A stretch of 64,000 nucleotides of DNA from Hyphomicrobium denitrificans 1NES1 (GCF_000230975.2 NC_021172.1:3596001-3660000), one strand, 5' to 3'. Positions 1 through 8,375 are shown, counted from the stretch's first letter. The notes: generated by a model from the letters alone, not told the origin. Numbers and translations are program-made.

Positions 1-368
1 TGAGTTTCGCCGAGCATCCCGCGCGGCTTGAACTCGACGACGGTCCGGCTCTGGTGGACTGGCAGATGAGCTATCCGCGCGGTGCCATGATGCAGGCGAC
101 ACTGGCTCTTGTCGGGTCGGTGCTCGGCGTTCTCGAATGGCTCGTCACCGGCAATGGGCTTTGGCTGCTCGGAGCGCTCGTGCTGTTCGCCAACTGGCCC
201 TATACCTTTATCTGGATCATGCCGACGAACCGAGCGCTCAAGGCGACGGTCTTCGATCAGGCGGGACCGCAATCACGGGCCGCGCTTGAAAAGTGGGGGC
301 GCTTGCATGCCGGGCGAACCGTGCTCGGCTTAATAAGTGCCGGGATTTTCCTATGGGTGCTGATCTGA
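1..368 (+). CDS. DUF1772 (anthrone oxygenase-like) membrane protein, 5' partial
   Basis: The reading frame is open from base 3 to the TGA at 366-368, so the gene starts before the window. An internal GTG at 54 is possible, but the open upstream residues (SFAEHPARLELDD) fit the DUF1772 pattern of an HPARL-type motif before a WKxSY-like segment, here WQMSYPRG. Hydrophobic segments follow, then a FANWPYTFIWIMPTN segment typical of the family. DUF1772 proteins are small integral membrane proteins related in sequence to fungal anthrone oxygenases; their bacterial role is unknown. The stop overlaps the next gene's start by 16 bp, suggesting translational coupling. The family call is good; no specific function should be assigned. 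Confidence 0.75.
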   Translation, partial: SFAEHPARLELDDGPALVDWQMSYPRGAMMQATLALVGSVLGVLEWLVTGNGLWLLGALVLFANWPYTFIWIMPTNRALKATVFDQAGPQSRAALEKWGRLHAGRTVLGLISAGIFLWVLI

Positions 369-787
369 ACGTGCCGTCTCCCTCTCTCTCAATTCTCGAA
401 ACCGTCCTTTATGCGCGCGACCTTGCGGCGATTGAGGATTTCTATCGGCGCGTGCTTGGGCTGGAGCCTTTCGCCGTCGTGCCCGGCAGGCATGTGTTCT
501 ATCGCTGCGGAAACCAGATGCTTTTGATCTTCAATCCGGACGCGACGCGTCACCCGCCGAAGCCCGGGGCGCTTCCGGTGCCGCCGCACGGCATGGAGGG
601 CCAAGGGCACGTCTGCTTTCGCGTCTCGGCCGAAGACCTCGACGAATGGCGGTCGAAACTTACAGCGCTCGGGATCGAGATTGAAGCGGCCTTCGAATGG
701 CCCAAGGGAGGTCAGTCGATCTATTTTCGCGATCCGGCGGGGAATTGCCTGGAATTCGCCGAGGCGCGCATCTGGGGGATTTCCTGA
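353..787 (+). CDS. VOC family (glyoxalase/bleomycin-resistance fold) protein
   Basis: A 144-residue protein with one vicinal-oxygen-chelate module: [23 protein letters not shown] at the start (strand-helix of the first beta-alpha-beta-beta-beta unit), and [14 protein letters not shown] near the C terminus with the DPxGNxxE signature that usually supplies the metal-binding Glu. The ATG at 353 is preferred over a longer frame from 293 because the extra residues do not look like VOC sequence and lie inside the upstream gene. It overlaps the start of rdgB (TGATG at 785-789). The substrate cannot be told; VOC proteins include glyoxalases, dioxygenases and antibiotic-binding proteins. Confidence 0.85.
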   Translation: MGADLNVPSPSLSILETVLYARDLAAIEDFYRRVLGLEPFAVVPGRHVFYRCGNQMLLIFNPDATRHPPKPGALPVPPHGMEGQGHVCFRVSAEDLDEWRSKLTALGIEIEAAFEWPKGGQSIYFRDPAGNCLEFAEARIWGIS

Positions 788-1674
788 TGCGGCGCCTGAC
801 GGACGGCTCGAAGCTTGTCGTGGCGAGCCACAACCCCGGCAAGGTCTGGGAGATCAATCAGCTTCTCGTGCCCTACGGTCTCAACGCCGTCTCGGCGGGC
901 GATCTCGGGCTTTCGGAGCCCGAGGAAACCGAGACTACGTTTCAGGGCAACGCGCGCCTCAAGGCGATCACTGCTGCGGAAGGTTCCGGGCTGCCGTCGC
1001 TCGCCGACGACTCGGGACTTGAGATCGACTGCCTCGACGGGGCGCCGGGAATTTATTCGGCGCGGTGGGCCGGGCCGGGCAAAGATTTCGGGGTTGCGAT
1101 GAAGAAAGTCGCAGACGAAATCAGTCTACGCAACGCCTGGGGGCCACCGGCGCCGCGCGCCAATTTCATATCGGTGCTGTGCCTCGCGTGGCCCGACGGC
1201 GAGACGCAGATTTTCGAAGGCAAGGTGTTCGGCCATCTCGTTTGGCCGCCGCGTGGCGGCAACGGCTTCGGTTACGATCCGATGTTCGTGCCGGAAGGCG
1301 CGACCAGGACGTTCGGAGAAATGGAGCCGGCGGACAAGTACGCGATTTCGCATCGGACGCGGGCTTTTGCAGCGTTCAAGGCGGCCATGCTCGATCATTT
1401 GAAGCCGGTAGAAGCAGGGGAAGCGCCAGCGCCCGGACGCGACTTTGCCGCGCTATCGGCGGCTGCGGCCAGTCTTTCGACCCGGCTTGAAGCGGCGTCT
1501 TTCCTTGCGCATTTGAAGACGGATCTCAAAGTAAACAGCGCCGAGTGGGCGAACGTGACGCTTGCGGATTATCTCGATGCGCTCGAAATGCAGTTGAAGA
1601 ATGTGCCCGCGACAGACGAGCCCGCGTGGCGCCAGATGGCGAAAGCGATGCTGGCAGCGAGCGTGAAAGGCTAA
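787..1674 (+). CDS. rdgB: RdgB/HAM1 non-canonical purine NTP pyrophosphatase with C-terminal extension
   Basis: Hydrolyses (d)ITP and XTP to monophosphates, keeping deaminated purines out of nucleic acids. The N-terminal ~205 residues carry the family signatures: VVASHNPGK (residues ~10-18) for triphosphate binding, [10 protein letters not shown], the [11 protein letters not shown] segment, and [10 protein letters not shown] with the purine-binding region, ending in the SHRTRAF motif. Usual length is about 200 residues; this protein has 295. The last ~90 residues ([11 protein letters not shown]...[18 protein letters not shown]) look like a separate small helical domain resembling DUF7660. Start ATG 787 overlaps the previous stop. 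hemW follows, an arrangement common in alphaproteobacteria. Confidence 0.93.
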   Translation: MRRLTDGSKLVVASHNPGKVWEINQLLVPYGLNAVSAGDLGLSEPEETETTFQGNARLKAITAAEGSGLPSLADDSGLEIDCLDGAPGIYSARWAGPGKDFGVAMKKVADEISLRNAWGPPAPRANFISVLCLAWPDGETQIFEGKVFGHLVWPPRGGNGFGYDPMFVPEGATRTFGEMEPADKYAISHRTRAFAAFKAAMLDHLKPVEAGEAPAPGRDFAALSAAAASLSTRLEAASFLAHLKTDLKVNSAEWANVTLADYLDALEMQLKNVPATDEPAWRQMAKAMLAASVKG

Positions 1675-1703
1675 ATGGGTTGCTTGTCCTGAGCTGCCTA
1701 AAG

Positions 1704-1868
1704 CCCCTCCCCTTGACGGGGAGGGGTTGGGGGTGGGGTGTTTTACGAATGGACATTCTGCAGAAAGTTTAAGAGTGAGCGGCTGCGACGAAAAAAGCTG
1801 GGACGTCCCCCCCACCCCCGCCTGGGACGTCCCCCCCACCCCTGCCCCCTCCCCGCAAGGGGGAGGGG
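1704..1868. repeat. GC-rich palindromic intergenic repeats before hemW
   Basis: Two hairpin units are visible: 1704-1712 pairs with 1718-1726 (CCCCTCCCC/GGGGAGGGG) and 1845-1854 pairs with 1859-1868 (CCCCCTCCCC/GGGGGAGGGG). Between them a 21-bp unit, CTGGGACGTCCC plus a C-rich tail, occurs twice (1798-1818, 1822-1842). A related unpaired GAGGGGGAGGGGAGA tract continues to about 1918. The same hairpin type recurs in the atp operon at 12461-12568, so this looks like a dispersed palindromic family. Confidence 0.85.
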
Positions 1869-1990
1869 AGAAGGGAGAGCCGGGGAATCCTTTCCACGCG
1901 AGGGGGAGGGGAGAAGAGGGATGCAATCGCGCTTTTAATGACGAAGCGTCCAGTGCGATCGCCCGCGATTCTGAAAGCGCGCAAAGCCAG

Positions 1991-3271
1991 TTGGCGCCCT
2001 TTGGCGTCTACGTGCATTGGCCGTTTTGCGCGCAGAAATGTCCGTACTGCGATTTCAATAGTCATGTGCGCTTCGGCGGCTGGGATGAAGCGCGGTTCCT
2101 CGCGGCCTATAAACGAGAGATCGACGGAATTGCTGATCTCGTCGGCTCGCGGACCGTCAGCAGCATCTTCTTCGGTGGCGGTACGCCGTCTCTGATGCAG
2201 CCTGCGACGACGGCGGCGATCCTCGATCACATTGCCAAGCGCTGGGGCATCTCATCCGATGTCGAAATCACGCTCGAAGCCAACCCGAACAGCGTCGAGG
2301 CGGGGCGCTTTCGTGATTTTCGCCAAGCGGGAGTCAACCGGGTATCGATTGGTGTGCAGTCATTGAGAGACGATGAGCTTCGTAAGCTCGGACGCATTCA
2401 TACCGTCGCCGAAGCCAAGACGGCGCTCGATGTTGCGCGGTCGACCTTCGACCGCTTTTCGTTTGACCTGATCTACGCGCGGCCGAAGCAGACGGCGGAA
2501 GATTGGCGCGCCGAGTTGACGGAAGCCTTGACGTTGGTGGGCGATCACCTGTCGCTCTATCAGCTGACGATCGAGCCGGATACGCCTTACGCCGCGCTTC
2601 ATGCCGTCGGAAAGCTTGTCATCCCAGACGACGATGCGGCACGTGCGCTTTACGAAATCACGGATGTGTTGACCACAGCGCGTGGCCTCTCCGCGTACGA
2701 AGTTTCGAACTATGCGCGGCCCGGTGCGGAGAGCCGGCATAATCTGCTCTATTGGCGCTACGGCGAATACGCCGGTATCGGACCCGGCGCGCATGGGCGA
2801 GTTTTGGTTGAAGGCCAACGCTCCGCAACGGTTACCGAGAGGAATCCAGAGGCTTGGGCTGATCGAGTTGAAGCAACCGGAACGGGCGTCGTCGAGGCGA
2901 TAGAGCTTACGTGCGCCGAGCAGGCAGACGAGATGCTCTTGATGGGTTTGCGGTTGAGCGAAGGTGTCGATCTCGATCAGCTCGCGGCGCTTGGCGGTGT
3001 CCGGCCCGATGCGCACGCCATTGATGACCTCGTCGCGCTAGGGCTGTTGGACGTCATTGGCATGCCGAACAGGGCGCAAGCGGTCGTCGCAATTCCGGAT
3101 TCGGACGACAAGGATATCATTCGTGCCTGCGCTGGGCCGGGGCTTGCTCCCGATGCGTTTGCCGTCGACCGGATACCGGCAGCCCGGATACGTGCGACGC
3201 GCGCCGGGCGGCTCGTTTTGAACGCCGTTGTCGCGAAGCTTTCGAACGGCTTCGTGCCGGCTGCCGCATAG
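1991..3271 (+). CDS. hemW: Radical SAM heme chaperone HemW
   Basis: Radical SAM protein of the HemW (formerly HemN-like) family that carries and delivers heme rather than oxidising coproporphyrinogen. The cluster motif CAQKCPYCDF (CxxxCxxC) is at the N terminus after FGVYVHWPF, followed by FFGGGTPSLM, EANPNSVE, GVNRVSIGVQS and the C-terminal HemN domain (YWRYGEYAGIGPGAHGR). The start is uncertain: no in-frame ATG or GTG lies close to the conserved part. TTG 1991 gives a normal HemW N terminus, with weak Shine-Dalgarno support. The frame is open back to 1727, but there it reads through palindromic repeats (WDVPPTPA twice). A GTG at 1775 is a further option. Confidence 0.9.
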   Translation: MAPFGVYVHWPFCAQKCPYCDFNSHVRFGGWDEARFLAAYKREIDGIADLVGSRTVSSIFFGGGTPSLMQPATTAAILDHIAKRWGISSDVEITLEANPNSVEAGRFRDFRQAGVNRVSIGVQSLRDDELRKLGRIHTVAEAKTALDVARSTFDRFSFDLIYARPKQTAEDWRAELTEALTLVGDHLSLYQLTIEPDTPYAALHAVGKLVIPDDDAARALYEITDVLTTARGLSAYEVSNYARPGAESRHNLLYWRYGEYAGIGPGAHGRVLVEGQRSATVTERNPEAWADRVEATGTGVVEAIELTCAEQADEMLLMGLRLSEGVDLDQLAALGGVRPDAHAIDDLVALGLLDVIGMPNRAQAVVAIPDSDDKDIIRACAGPGLAPDAFAVDRIPAARIRATRAGRLVLNAVVAKLSNGFVPAAA

Positions 3272-3304
3272 ACAATCCATTGGGCGCCGTTTAAGCACCG
3301 CCGC

Positions 3305-3886
3305 ATGCTTCGGGGAATCTACGATTGGACGATGCGAAAGGCGGCGAGCGACAAGGCGCCGTCGGCGCTTGCGGCCGTCTCATTCGCCGAAAGCTCGTTT
3401 TTCCCGATCCCGCCCGACGTGATGCTGATCCCCATGGTGCTCAGCCGGCGCGAGAAGGCGTGGTGGTATGCCACCGTTGCGACCGTCGCCTCTGTACTTG
3501 GGGGGCTCCTCGGCTATGCGATCGGCTACTTTCTTTACGATGCGGTCGGACTGCCGATCCTGAAGTTCTACGGCCGCGAGCATGCGCTCGACGGTTTCAT
3601 GACGTTCGTGCACGATTATGGCGTGCCGGCCGTCATCATCAAGGGCATGACGCCGATCCCTTACAAGGTCGTGACGATCGCGGCTGGTGTCGGCAAAATG
3701 AACCTGCTGGCCTTCATCGGAGCCAGCATCGTCGCGCGGGCGATGCGTTTTTTTCTGGTCGCCGGCCTCCTATATTTCGCCGGCGAGCCGATCCGCGCCT
3801 TCATCGAAAAACGGTTGACGCTCGTGATGACGGCATTCCTGGTTCTGCTGGTCGGCGGCTTTGTCGCCGTCAGGTATATTTTCTAG
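3305..3886 (+). CDS. YqaA/DedA-type VTT domain membrane protein
   Basis: A 193-residue polytopic membrane protein. It has the SNARE-associated/VTT (DedA) features: an amphipathic FAESSFFPIPPDVMLIPMVL re-entrant region with ESSFFPIPPD, a Gly-rich GGLLGYAIGYFLYD helix, then KGMTPIPYKVVTIAAGVGKM and the conserved R in ARAMRFFLVAGLLY. DedA-family proteins are linked to lipid scrambling and membrane homeostasis; YqaA is a subgroup. It lies 33 bp after hemW and 15 bp before dsbB, so it is probably in the same transcript. Start ATG 3305 lies at the end of the hemW-distal spacer; an alternative start within the first helix is unlikely. Confidence 0.85.
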   Translation: MLRGIYDWTMRKAASDKAPSALAAVSFAESSFFPIPPDVMLIPMVLSRREKAWWYATVATVASVLGGLLGYAIGYFLYDAVGLPILKFYGREHALDGFMTFVHDYGVPAVIIKGMTPIPYKVVTIAAGVGKMNLLAFIGASIVARAMRFFLVAGLLYFAGEPIRAFIEKRLTLVMTAFLVLLVGGFVAVRYIF

Positions 3887-3901
3887 GCGGAGTACGTCGT
3901 C

Positions 3902-4423
3902 ATGGCGCTTACGGGAAATTTCGAACGCGGGGCCGACTATCGGTGCGGCGCGGCCGCGCTGTTCCTGACGGCAGCGGCCATTCTGACCGCGCTCGGATTT
4001 CAATATATCGGCGGCTACGTACCGTGCATGCTCTGCCTGATCGAGCGATACGCCTACTACGCTGGAATTCCCCTTCTCTTCATTGCCCTTGCCCTGACGT
4101 CCGGTGGCTATCGGGGGCTTGCGGCGGCGCTGTTTTTTCTCGTCGCGCTGGCATTCCTCGCCAATTCCGGGCTCGGCGCCTATCATGCTGGCGCGGAATG
4201 GAAATTCTGGCCTGGCCCCGAGACGTGCGGGGGTGGGGAGTCGCTCACGACGTCGGCGGGCAGCCTGCTCAACGACATCCAGGGCATCAAGGTGATGAAA
4301 TGCGATGAGGCTTCGTTCCGCTTCCTCGGCATCTCATTCGCGGGCTGGAACGTGGTTTCGTCGCTTTTGATCATGGCGCTGGCCTTGCGCGCCGGACTTG
4401 CCGCGAGGGAGAGGCAGGACTAG
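3902..4423 (+). CDS. dsbB: Disulfide bond formation protein B (DsbB)
   Basis: Inner-membrane quinone reductase that reoxidises DsbA. The 173-residue protein has four hydrophobic segments. The first periplasmic cysteine pair is C42-C45 in YVPCMLCLIERY, followed directly by the arginine needed for quinone interaction. The second pair is C109 (ETCGGG) and C134 (VMKCDE), widely spaced as in the short alphaproteobacterial DsbB type. The ATG at 3902 follows an ACGTCGTC spacer with weak Shine-Dalgarno complementarity (GGCGGAG further upstream). It is the last gene of the 5' co-directional cluster. Confidence 0.9.
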   Translation: MALTGNFERGADYRCGAAALFLTAAAILTALGFQYIGGYVPCMLCLIERYAYYAGIPLLFIALALTSGGYRGLAAALFFLVALAFLANSGLGAYHAGAEWKFWPGPETCGGGESLTTSAGSLLNDIQGIKVMKCDEASFRFLGISFAGWNVVSSLLIMALALRAGLAARERQD

Positions 4424-5262
4424 CTCCGGCCAACCCGTGGACGTTGTCCACAATTCTTGCATCGCACGAAAACGCTGATTTCGTTGCGCGCTCGATACTG
4501 TCAATTGAATATCATCGCAGCGACAGAATCGCGCCTTCGCGTTGCCCGAATGTGACGGCTATTCTCTCTTCGTTCGCGGAACATAAGCCTGGGTGGGGCG
4601 TTCCAAGCGTCGAGGGAGTTTTTAGTGGCGTTCCAGTTGCGTTTTTCGGGAGCAGTTCCCGAGATGCCTGCCCTCGGTAGTCCTTCCGAGTGCGTTCGCG
4701 TCCCGTCTTTGAGTGCGCGTTGCGTTGTTGCGTATCGTAAGCGTTCGTTGCGTAGCGTTGTGTCTGAGTGCGGACGGACGCCAAAAGAAGTTCTGTCCGG
4801 AACCTTCAAAAACCTAAGGCGAACCGCCTCGACAAAAAGGTCGATGCGTATGTCCCGGCGGTTCGCCCGCACTCTGCCTCGTGGTCCGTTGCCGGGTGCG
4901 GGCGAGAGTGTGGGATCAGATGAGTGGGCTTGGCGTCCGGTTGGAGATATCGCGCGTGACATTCTCAGACGGGCTGAAAAGCCCTCGGCGAGTTCGTCGG
5001 CGCGTTGAGTTCGGTAGTGGCGTTCCGTGTCGGTGTGTGTCGCTGTTTGCGTTCGTCGAAACAAAGATTTGGAAGGCAGCCGGCTTTCCCAATGAGCTGG
5101 CAGACACACGGAGCGTGATCGAGTTAGCCCTCAATCGAGACATCACGTGACAAGGTCTCGCGTAGTGGTGTCAAGGCGTTCTGTGTGTCTGCCGCCTGCT
5201 TGGGAACACGAATGCCTCCACCCAGGTTCCCCGTTGCGCGGTATTTTATGCGGAGCTGCACA
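4424..5262. other. 839-bp region without a recognisable gene
   Basis: Open frames exist on both strands (for example a 202-codon Arg-rich frame on the minus strand at 4501-5109) but none shows a recognisable domain or natural composition. The stretch is rich in GCGTT and GAGTGCG motifs (4690-4790) and holds strong overlapping inverted repeats at 4818-4910. I saw no tRNA, tmRNA tag-coding segment, RNase P or SRP RNA signature. A single DnaA-box-like TTGTCCACA lies at 4444-4452. Confidence 0.6.
4818..4910. other. Overlapping perfect inverted repeats (possible structured RNA)
   Basis: GGCGAACCGCC (4818-4828) pairs perfectly with GGCGGTTCGCC (4857-4867). Inside this, TCGAC (4829-4833) pairs with GTCGA (4840-4844). 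A second 9-bp perfect repeat, CGCCCGCAC (4864-4872) with GTGCGGGCG (4896-4904), shares bases 4864-4867 with the first, and CACTCT/AGAGTG (4870-4875/4905-4910) offers another pairing. The two main stems cannot both be fully formed, as in an attenuator or switching RNA. No family is recognised, and direction is unknown. Confidence 0.45.
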
Positions 5263-5481
5263 ATGACCCCCTCGGTTCCAGACCATCTCAATCCTATTCA
5301 GTGGCATCAGGCCGTCGCCGTCAGCCGTCAGGAATGTGCGCGTATCTTCCGCGACGGCGGTGCGCCACACGATGCACTCGTTGCGTTCGGATTGAGTGCA
5401 ACCGGCGTGACGAGTTGGGAGCGTGCTGTCGATCTCATCGCTGCGGAGATTTGTGCCCGGCCCGTAAAGCGGGCGGCTTAG
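5263..5481 (+). CDS. Small hypothetical protein (72 aa)
   Basis: ATG 5263 begins MTPSVPDHLNPIQWHQAVAVSRQECARIFRDGG, with balanced composition and a plausible helix-turn-helix-like or helical bundle arrangement; the end is ICARPVKRAA. A longer frame from 5185 is open, but its extra residues are poor in character. No membrane segment or signal peptide is seen, and no family is recognised. It converges with the HNH nuclease gene, whose stop lies 29 bp downstream. Coding status is likely but not certain. Confidence 0.55.
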   Translation: MTPSVPDHLNPIQWHQAVAVSRQECARIFRDGGAPHDALVAFGLSATGVTSWERAVDLIAAEICARPVKRAA

Positions 5482-5510
5482 CATCCAGAAGCCATGACGC
5501 TATACGAACT

Positions 5511-6080
5511 CTATGGCTCGAGCTCTGTGTCCCAGTAGAGATAGTCGAGCCAGCTTTCGTGCAAATAATTGGGCGGAAAAAGCCGCCCATTTCTGTGCAA
5601 TTCGAACACTGTCGGCCGGTAAGGCTCGTGCGCCGGGAACATGCCGGCGACTTTCGGCATCATGCCGCCCTTCTTCAGATTACACGGCGCGCACGCTGTG
5701 ACGACGTTGTCCCAGCGGGTCTGACCGCCGCGCGAGCGTGGAATGAGATGATCGAAGGTCAGATCGCTTCTGTCGCCGCAGTATTGGCAGGAGAAGCGAT
5801 CTCGCAAAAAAACGTTGAAGCGCGTGAATGCCGGATAGAGCGCAGGCTTTACGTACGTTTTGAGTGAAACGACGCTCGGCAGCTTCAGCTCGAAGGATGG
5901 GCTCCTGACGTAGCGTTCGTATTCGGAAACGATGTTGACCCGATCCAGGAACACAGCTTTCACCGTATCCTGCCAACTCCACAGCGACAAAGGATAGTAG
6001 CTGAGCGGCCGGAAATCGGCGTTCAGGACCAGAGCCGGACAATTGTCCGGGATTGTCGCGTGAGCATTCACGGTTGCCAT
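5511..6080 (-). CDS. HNH endonuclease family protein
   Basis: A 189-residue protein of the HNH family that is widespread in single copy in alphaproteobacteria. The N-terminal half has PALVLNADFRPLSYYPLSLWSWQD and AVFLDRVNIV, usual for this subgroup. The HNH module has zinc-ribbon cysteines C98-C101 (CQYCG) and C130-C133 (CAPC), the first catalytic pair D110-H111 in TFDHLIPRSRGG, N125, and N134 right after the second cysteine pair. Such chromosomal HNH proteins have no established substrate. The start MATVNAHATIPDNCPALVL is supported by the position of the conserved N-terminal block. It is transcribed alone, away from the GluQ-RS operon. Confidence 0.9.
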   Translation of the reverse strand: MATVNAHATIPDNCPALVLNADFRPLSYYPLSLWSWQDTVKAVFLDRVNIVSEYERYVRSPSFELKLPSVVSLKTYVKPALYPAFTRFNVFLRDRFSCQYCGDRSDLTFDHLIPRSRGGQTRWDNVVTACAPCNLKKGGMMPKVAGMFPAHEPYRPTVFELHRNGRLFPPNYLHESWLDYLYWDTELEP

Positions 6081-6497
6081 AAACCTCGCGGTTTTTGATC
6101 CGTCGAATCGCGTCGGTCTTGTCAGGACGCGGGGATACTAGCCGCGCATATCAATTCTGTGAAGCATCCGCACCGATGTGAAGCGGCGGCGGGTTTTTTG
6201 CCTTATTTGAGGGGCTTGCGCGGTCTTGTGACGCGCTGATCCCAATTATGCCCCCGGGGGGGACGGCAGGTGACCGGCAACGATTGTCCTTTTGGAGCAT
6301 AAAAAATTCCCGCTTCCACATCATTGCGCCGAACGCCCGCGTGACGATGCGCATCCGTAATCATCAGGCCGGTTTTTAGACACCGTCGTGCTTGGGTCAC
6401 AAGCCGTCACTCTTGAACGACACTTTAAAGAGCGCCTGTGAGCGCGTAAATTCGCCCATGCCAGCGGGTGGTGGCGCGCGTAGAGGGGGCCTTGCAA
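6081..6497. other. Intergenic region between divergent HNH and gluQ operons
   Basis: About 415 bp, where promoters for both directions should lie. A CCCCCGGGGGGG tract sits near 6250. Short open frames here have no recognisable content. I could not identify a convincing promoter or RNA gene. Confidence 0.5.
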
Positions 6498-6788
6498 GTG
6501 GATGCGTTCGGAAAGTCGGCGCTGCTGGCGTCGGCGGTAGTTCTATTGTTTGCGTTTCCCGCTGCTGCGCGTTCGTGGCGCGACATCTGGACGGCGGTGC
6601 TCAATGCACGGTGCGGCCTGGCGACGTTCTATCGGCTCGCGACCCTCACATGCCGCGGGAAGCCCACCAACAACTGGGCGATGCTTCTTTATCCGACAGC
6701 GGAGCGCGAGAGGTTCGACAAGGTCGCCGATGCCGCTACGCGAACCTATCAACCCGGCGTCGGACCAACAGGCGATTGCACCGAATGA
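6498..6788 (+). CDS. Small secreted hypothetical protein coupled to gluQ
   Basis: GTG 6498 opens a 96-residue frame with a signal-peptide-like N terminus: a hydrophobic core KSALLASAVVLLFAF, then PAAARSWRDIW with an Ala-x-Ala-type cleavage site. The mature part (~75 residues) has two cysteines (LNARCGL, TLTCRG) plus one near the end (GDCTE), so a disulfide is possible. The stop TGA overlaps the gluQ ATG as ATGA (6785-6788), a coupling pattern that supports translation. A GTG at 6468 would extend it by 10 residues. No family is recognised. Its link to a cytosolic tRNA-modifying enzyme is unexplained. Confidence 0.55.
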   Translation: MDAFGKSALLASAVVLLFAFPAAARSWRDIWTAVLNARCGLATFYRLATLTCRGKPTNNWAMLLYPTAERERFDKVADAATRTYQPGVGPTGDCTE

Positions 6789-7648
6789 CATTAACGACAC
6801 GATTTGCACCTTCGCCCAACGGCCTCTTGCATGTCGGGCATGCGCTTTCCGCGATCTTCGCGCACGATACGGCGCGTTTGAACGATGGCCGGTTTCTGTT
6901 GCGGATCGAGGATATCGACCTCGAACGCAGACGTCCGGAATACGTCTCTGCGATCTATGAGGATCTGAGCTGGCTCGGCCTCACGTGGGAGGAGCCGGTC
7001 CTCGTGCAGTCGGAACACTTTAAGGAATACCTCGCGGCGGCCGATAAACTGATTGCGACGGGTCTTCTCTATCCGTGCTTTGCGACACGCAGCGAAATTG
7101 CCGCCGCCGCCGATCCCGAAAAAACTGATCCTGACGGCGCGCCTGTCTATCCGGGACTTTGGAAGGGCGCTTCAGGTGAACAGGTCGGTGCGCGTATGGC
7201 TGCCGGTGATACGCCGGCGCTACGGCTCAATATGGATGCGGCGCTGAAGGTCGTACGCGCCAAGCGTGGCGAGAAACCGCTGACGTTCACAGAGATCGCA
7301 GAAGATGGTTCTGCACAGACGATCACCGCCGAGCCGCAGCGCTGGGGTGATGCGATCATCATTCGCAAGGACGTTCCCGCGAGCTACCATCTTTCGGTGG
7401 TAGTCGACGATGCGCGCCAGGGCGTCACGCACGTGACGCGTGGCAGAGATCTCTTTGCTGCGACCGATCTCCAGCGACTTCTGCAGGAGCTCCTGGATTT
7501 ACCAGAGCCCGTTTATTCGCATCATAGGGTGATTTGCTGGGCGGACGGGCGGAAACTGTCGAAGTCAAATCAGGATATGGGATTGCGCGCATTGCGCGAT
7601 GAGGGCGCAACGCCCGCCGATATCAGAAAGGTCATTGGACTTGCGTAA
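6785..7648 (+). CDS. gluQ: Glutamyl-Q tRNA(Asp) synthetase
   Basis: A truncated glutamyl-tRNA synthetase paralogue that charges glutamate onto the queuosine base of tRNA-Asp. The 287-residue length fits the GluQ-RS class, which has the catalytic core but no anticodon-binding domain. TRFAPSPNGLLHVGHA holds the HIGH-type motif (residues 16-20), RIEDIDLERRR follows, and the KMSKS-type loop is GRKLSKSN (~257). Only one cysteine (LYPCFATR) is left in the zinc-site region, so the metal site of E. coli YadB appears absent, as in some alphaproteobacterial members. ATG 6785 is chosen because MTLTTRFAPSP matches the family N terminus. Confidence 0.93.
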   Translation: MTLTTRFAPSPNGLLHVGHALSAIFAHDTARLNDGRFLLRIEDIDLERRRPEYVSAIYEDLSWLGLTWEEPVLVQSEHFKEYLAAADKLIATGLLYPCFATRSEIAAAADPEKTDPDGAPVYPGLWKGASGEQVGARMAAGDTPALRLNMDAALKVVRAKRGEKPLTFTEIAEDGSAQTITAEPQRWGDAIIIRKDVPASYHLSVVVDDARQGVTHVTRGRDLFAATDLQRLLQELLDLPEPVYSHHRVICWADGRKLSKSNQDMGLRALRDEGATPADIRKVIGLA

Positions 7649-7973
7649 GCCGATTTGATTCGGCGTCGGATATTCTCGATTTAATTGCTTTCTCGCCTGG
7701 AGCTTTCGACCTCTGCAGCCTAGATCATTAAAATCTAGGGGCAATTTATTAGCCGGCCAAGCATTGAAAACCGGGGCGAAAGAAACCGTTGCCATATGGC
7801 AAATCTGCTTTGTCACCTTCACCCATCTATTCGTCTTGAGCAGATTTATTAGCGAACCAATTCTCGGTCGTTAAAAATTAATTGAAATAACGGCGATGCC
7901 TCCACTTGTGTATTTCCGCAAATCACCGCAATTTTTAACTACCCACTTATTTTTTCCCGACATCCTGGGAATC
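7649..7973. other. AT-richer intergenic region after gluQ
   Basis: About 325 bp, more AT-rich than the surroundings (for example 7850-7960). A small inverted repeat CCTAGAT/ATCTAGG lies at 7719-7739. No gene, RNA gene or convincing terminator U-tract is recognised; it probably holds the promoter for the 134-residue gene that follows. Confidence 0.45.
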
Positions 7974-8375
7974 ATGATCTATACATCGATAAATCGTCCT
8001 GTCGGGGATTCAGACCTTTTTACAAGGTTTTTCACGTGGATTCGCGAAGTGCGCCAAATATGGCCCGCAGCGAAACAGCAAAAAATCGAAACGACGGCGT
8101 ATATCGAGCCGCACCGGCTGACGTTTGTCGAGCAGTGGGGTTATCTCTCGGATACGATCAAAGGCGCTCTTTCGCGCGCCGAAGAGGCAACGCGCTGCCA
8201 CACGTCGGCGGCTCTACAACTCGATCTTGCGCAATATGCTCTGACGTCGCTGGTCGACGAGCTTTCGGCGGTCATGGATGTCGGCGGACGACGTCGGCCG
8301 GCCACTGTCCACATGCTCGACCTTCAACCGCCGCCGTTTGCGCCCCGGCCGTTCGGGGATGCCATCGCGGCCTGA
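7974..8375 (+). CDS. Hypothetical protein (133 aa)
   Basis: ATG 7974 begins MIYTSINRPVGDSDLFTRFFTWIREVRQIW and follows a CCTGGGAATC spacer with a usable Shine-Dalgarno core (GGGA). A longer frame from 7896 exists, but its upstream residues are less typical. The middle (EQWGYLSDTIKGALSRAEEATRCHTSAALQLDLAQYALTSLVDELSAVMDV) should be helical, and the C-terminal 30 residues are Pro-rich. There is no signal peptide or membrane segment, and no family is recognised. It stands alone between gluQ and rsmI on the same strand. Confidence 0.6.
   Translation: MIYTSINRPVGDSDLFTRFFTWIREVRQIWPAAKQQKIETTAYIEPHRLTFVEQWGYLSDTIKGALSRAEEATRCHTSAALQLDLAQYALTSLVDELSAVMDVGGRRRPATVHMLDLQPPPFAPRPFGDAIAA

Noticed and set aside
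4444..4452. DnaA-box-like TTGTCCACA as a replication origin
   Set aside because: One imperfect box without a cluster or AT-rich unwinding region nearby.
4501..5109. 202-codon minus-strand open frame
   Set aside because: Arg/Thr-rich composition, no domain, and it reads through the strong inverted repeats; more likely chance in GC-rich DNA.
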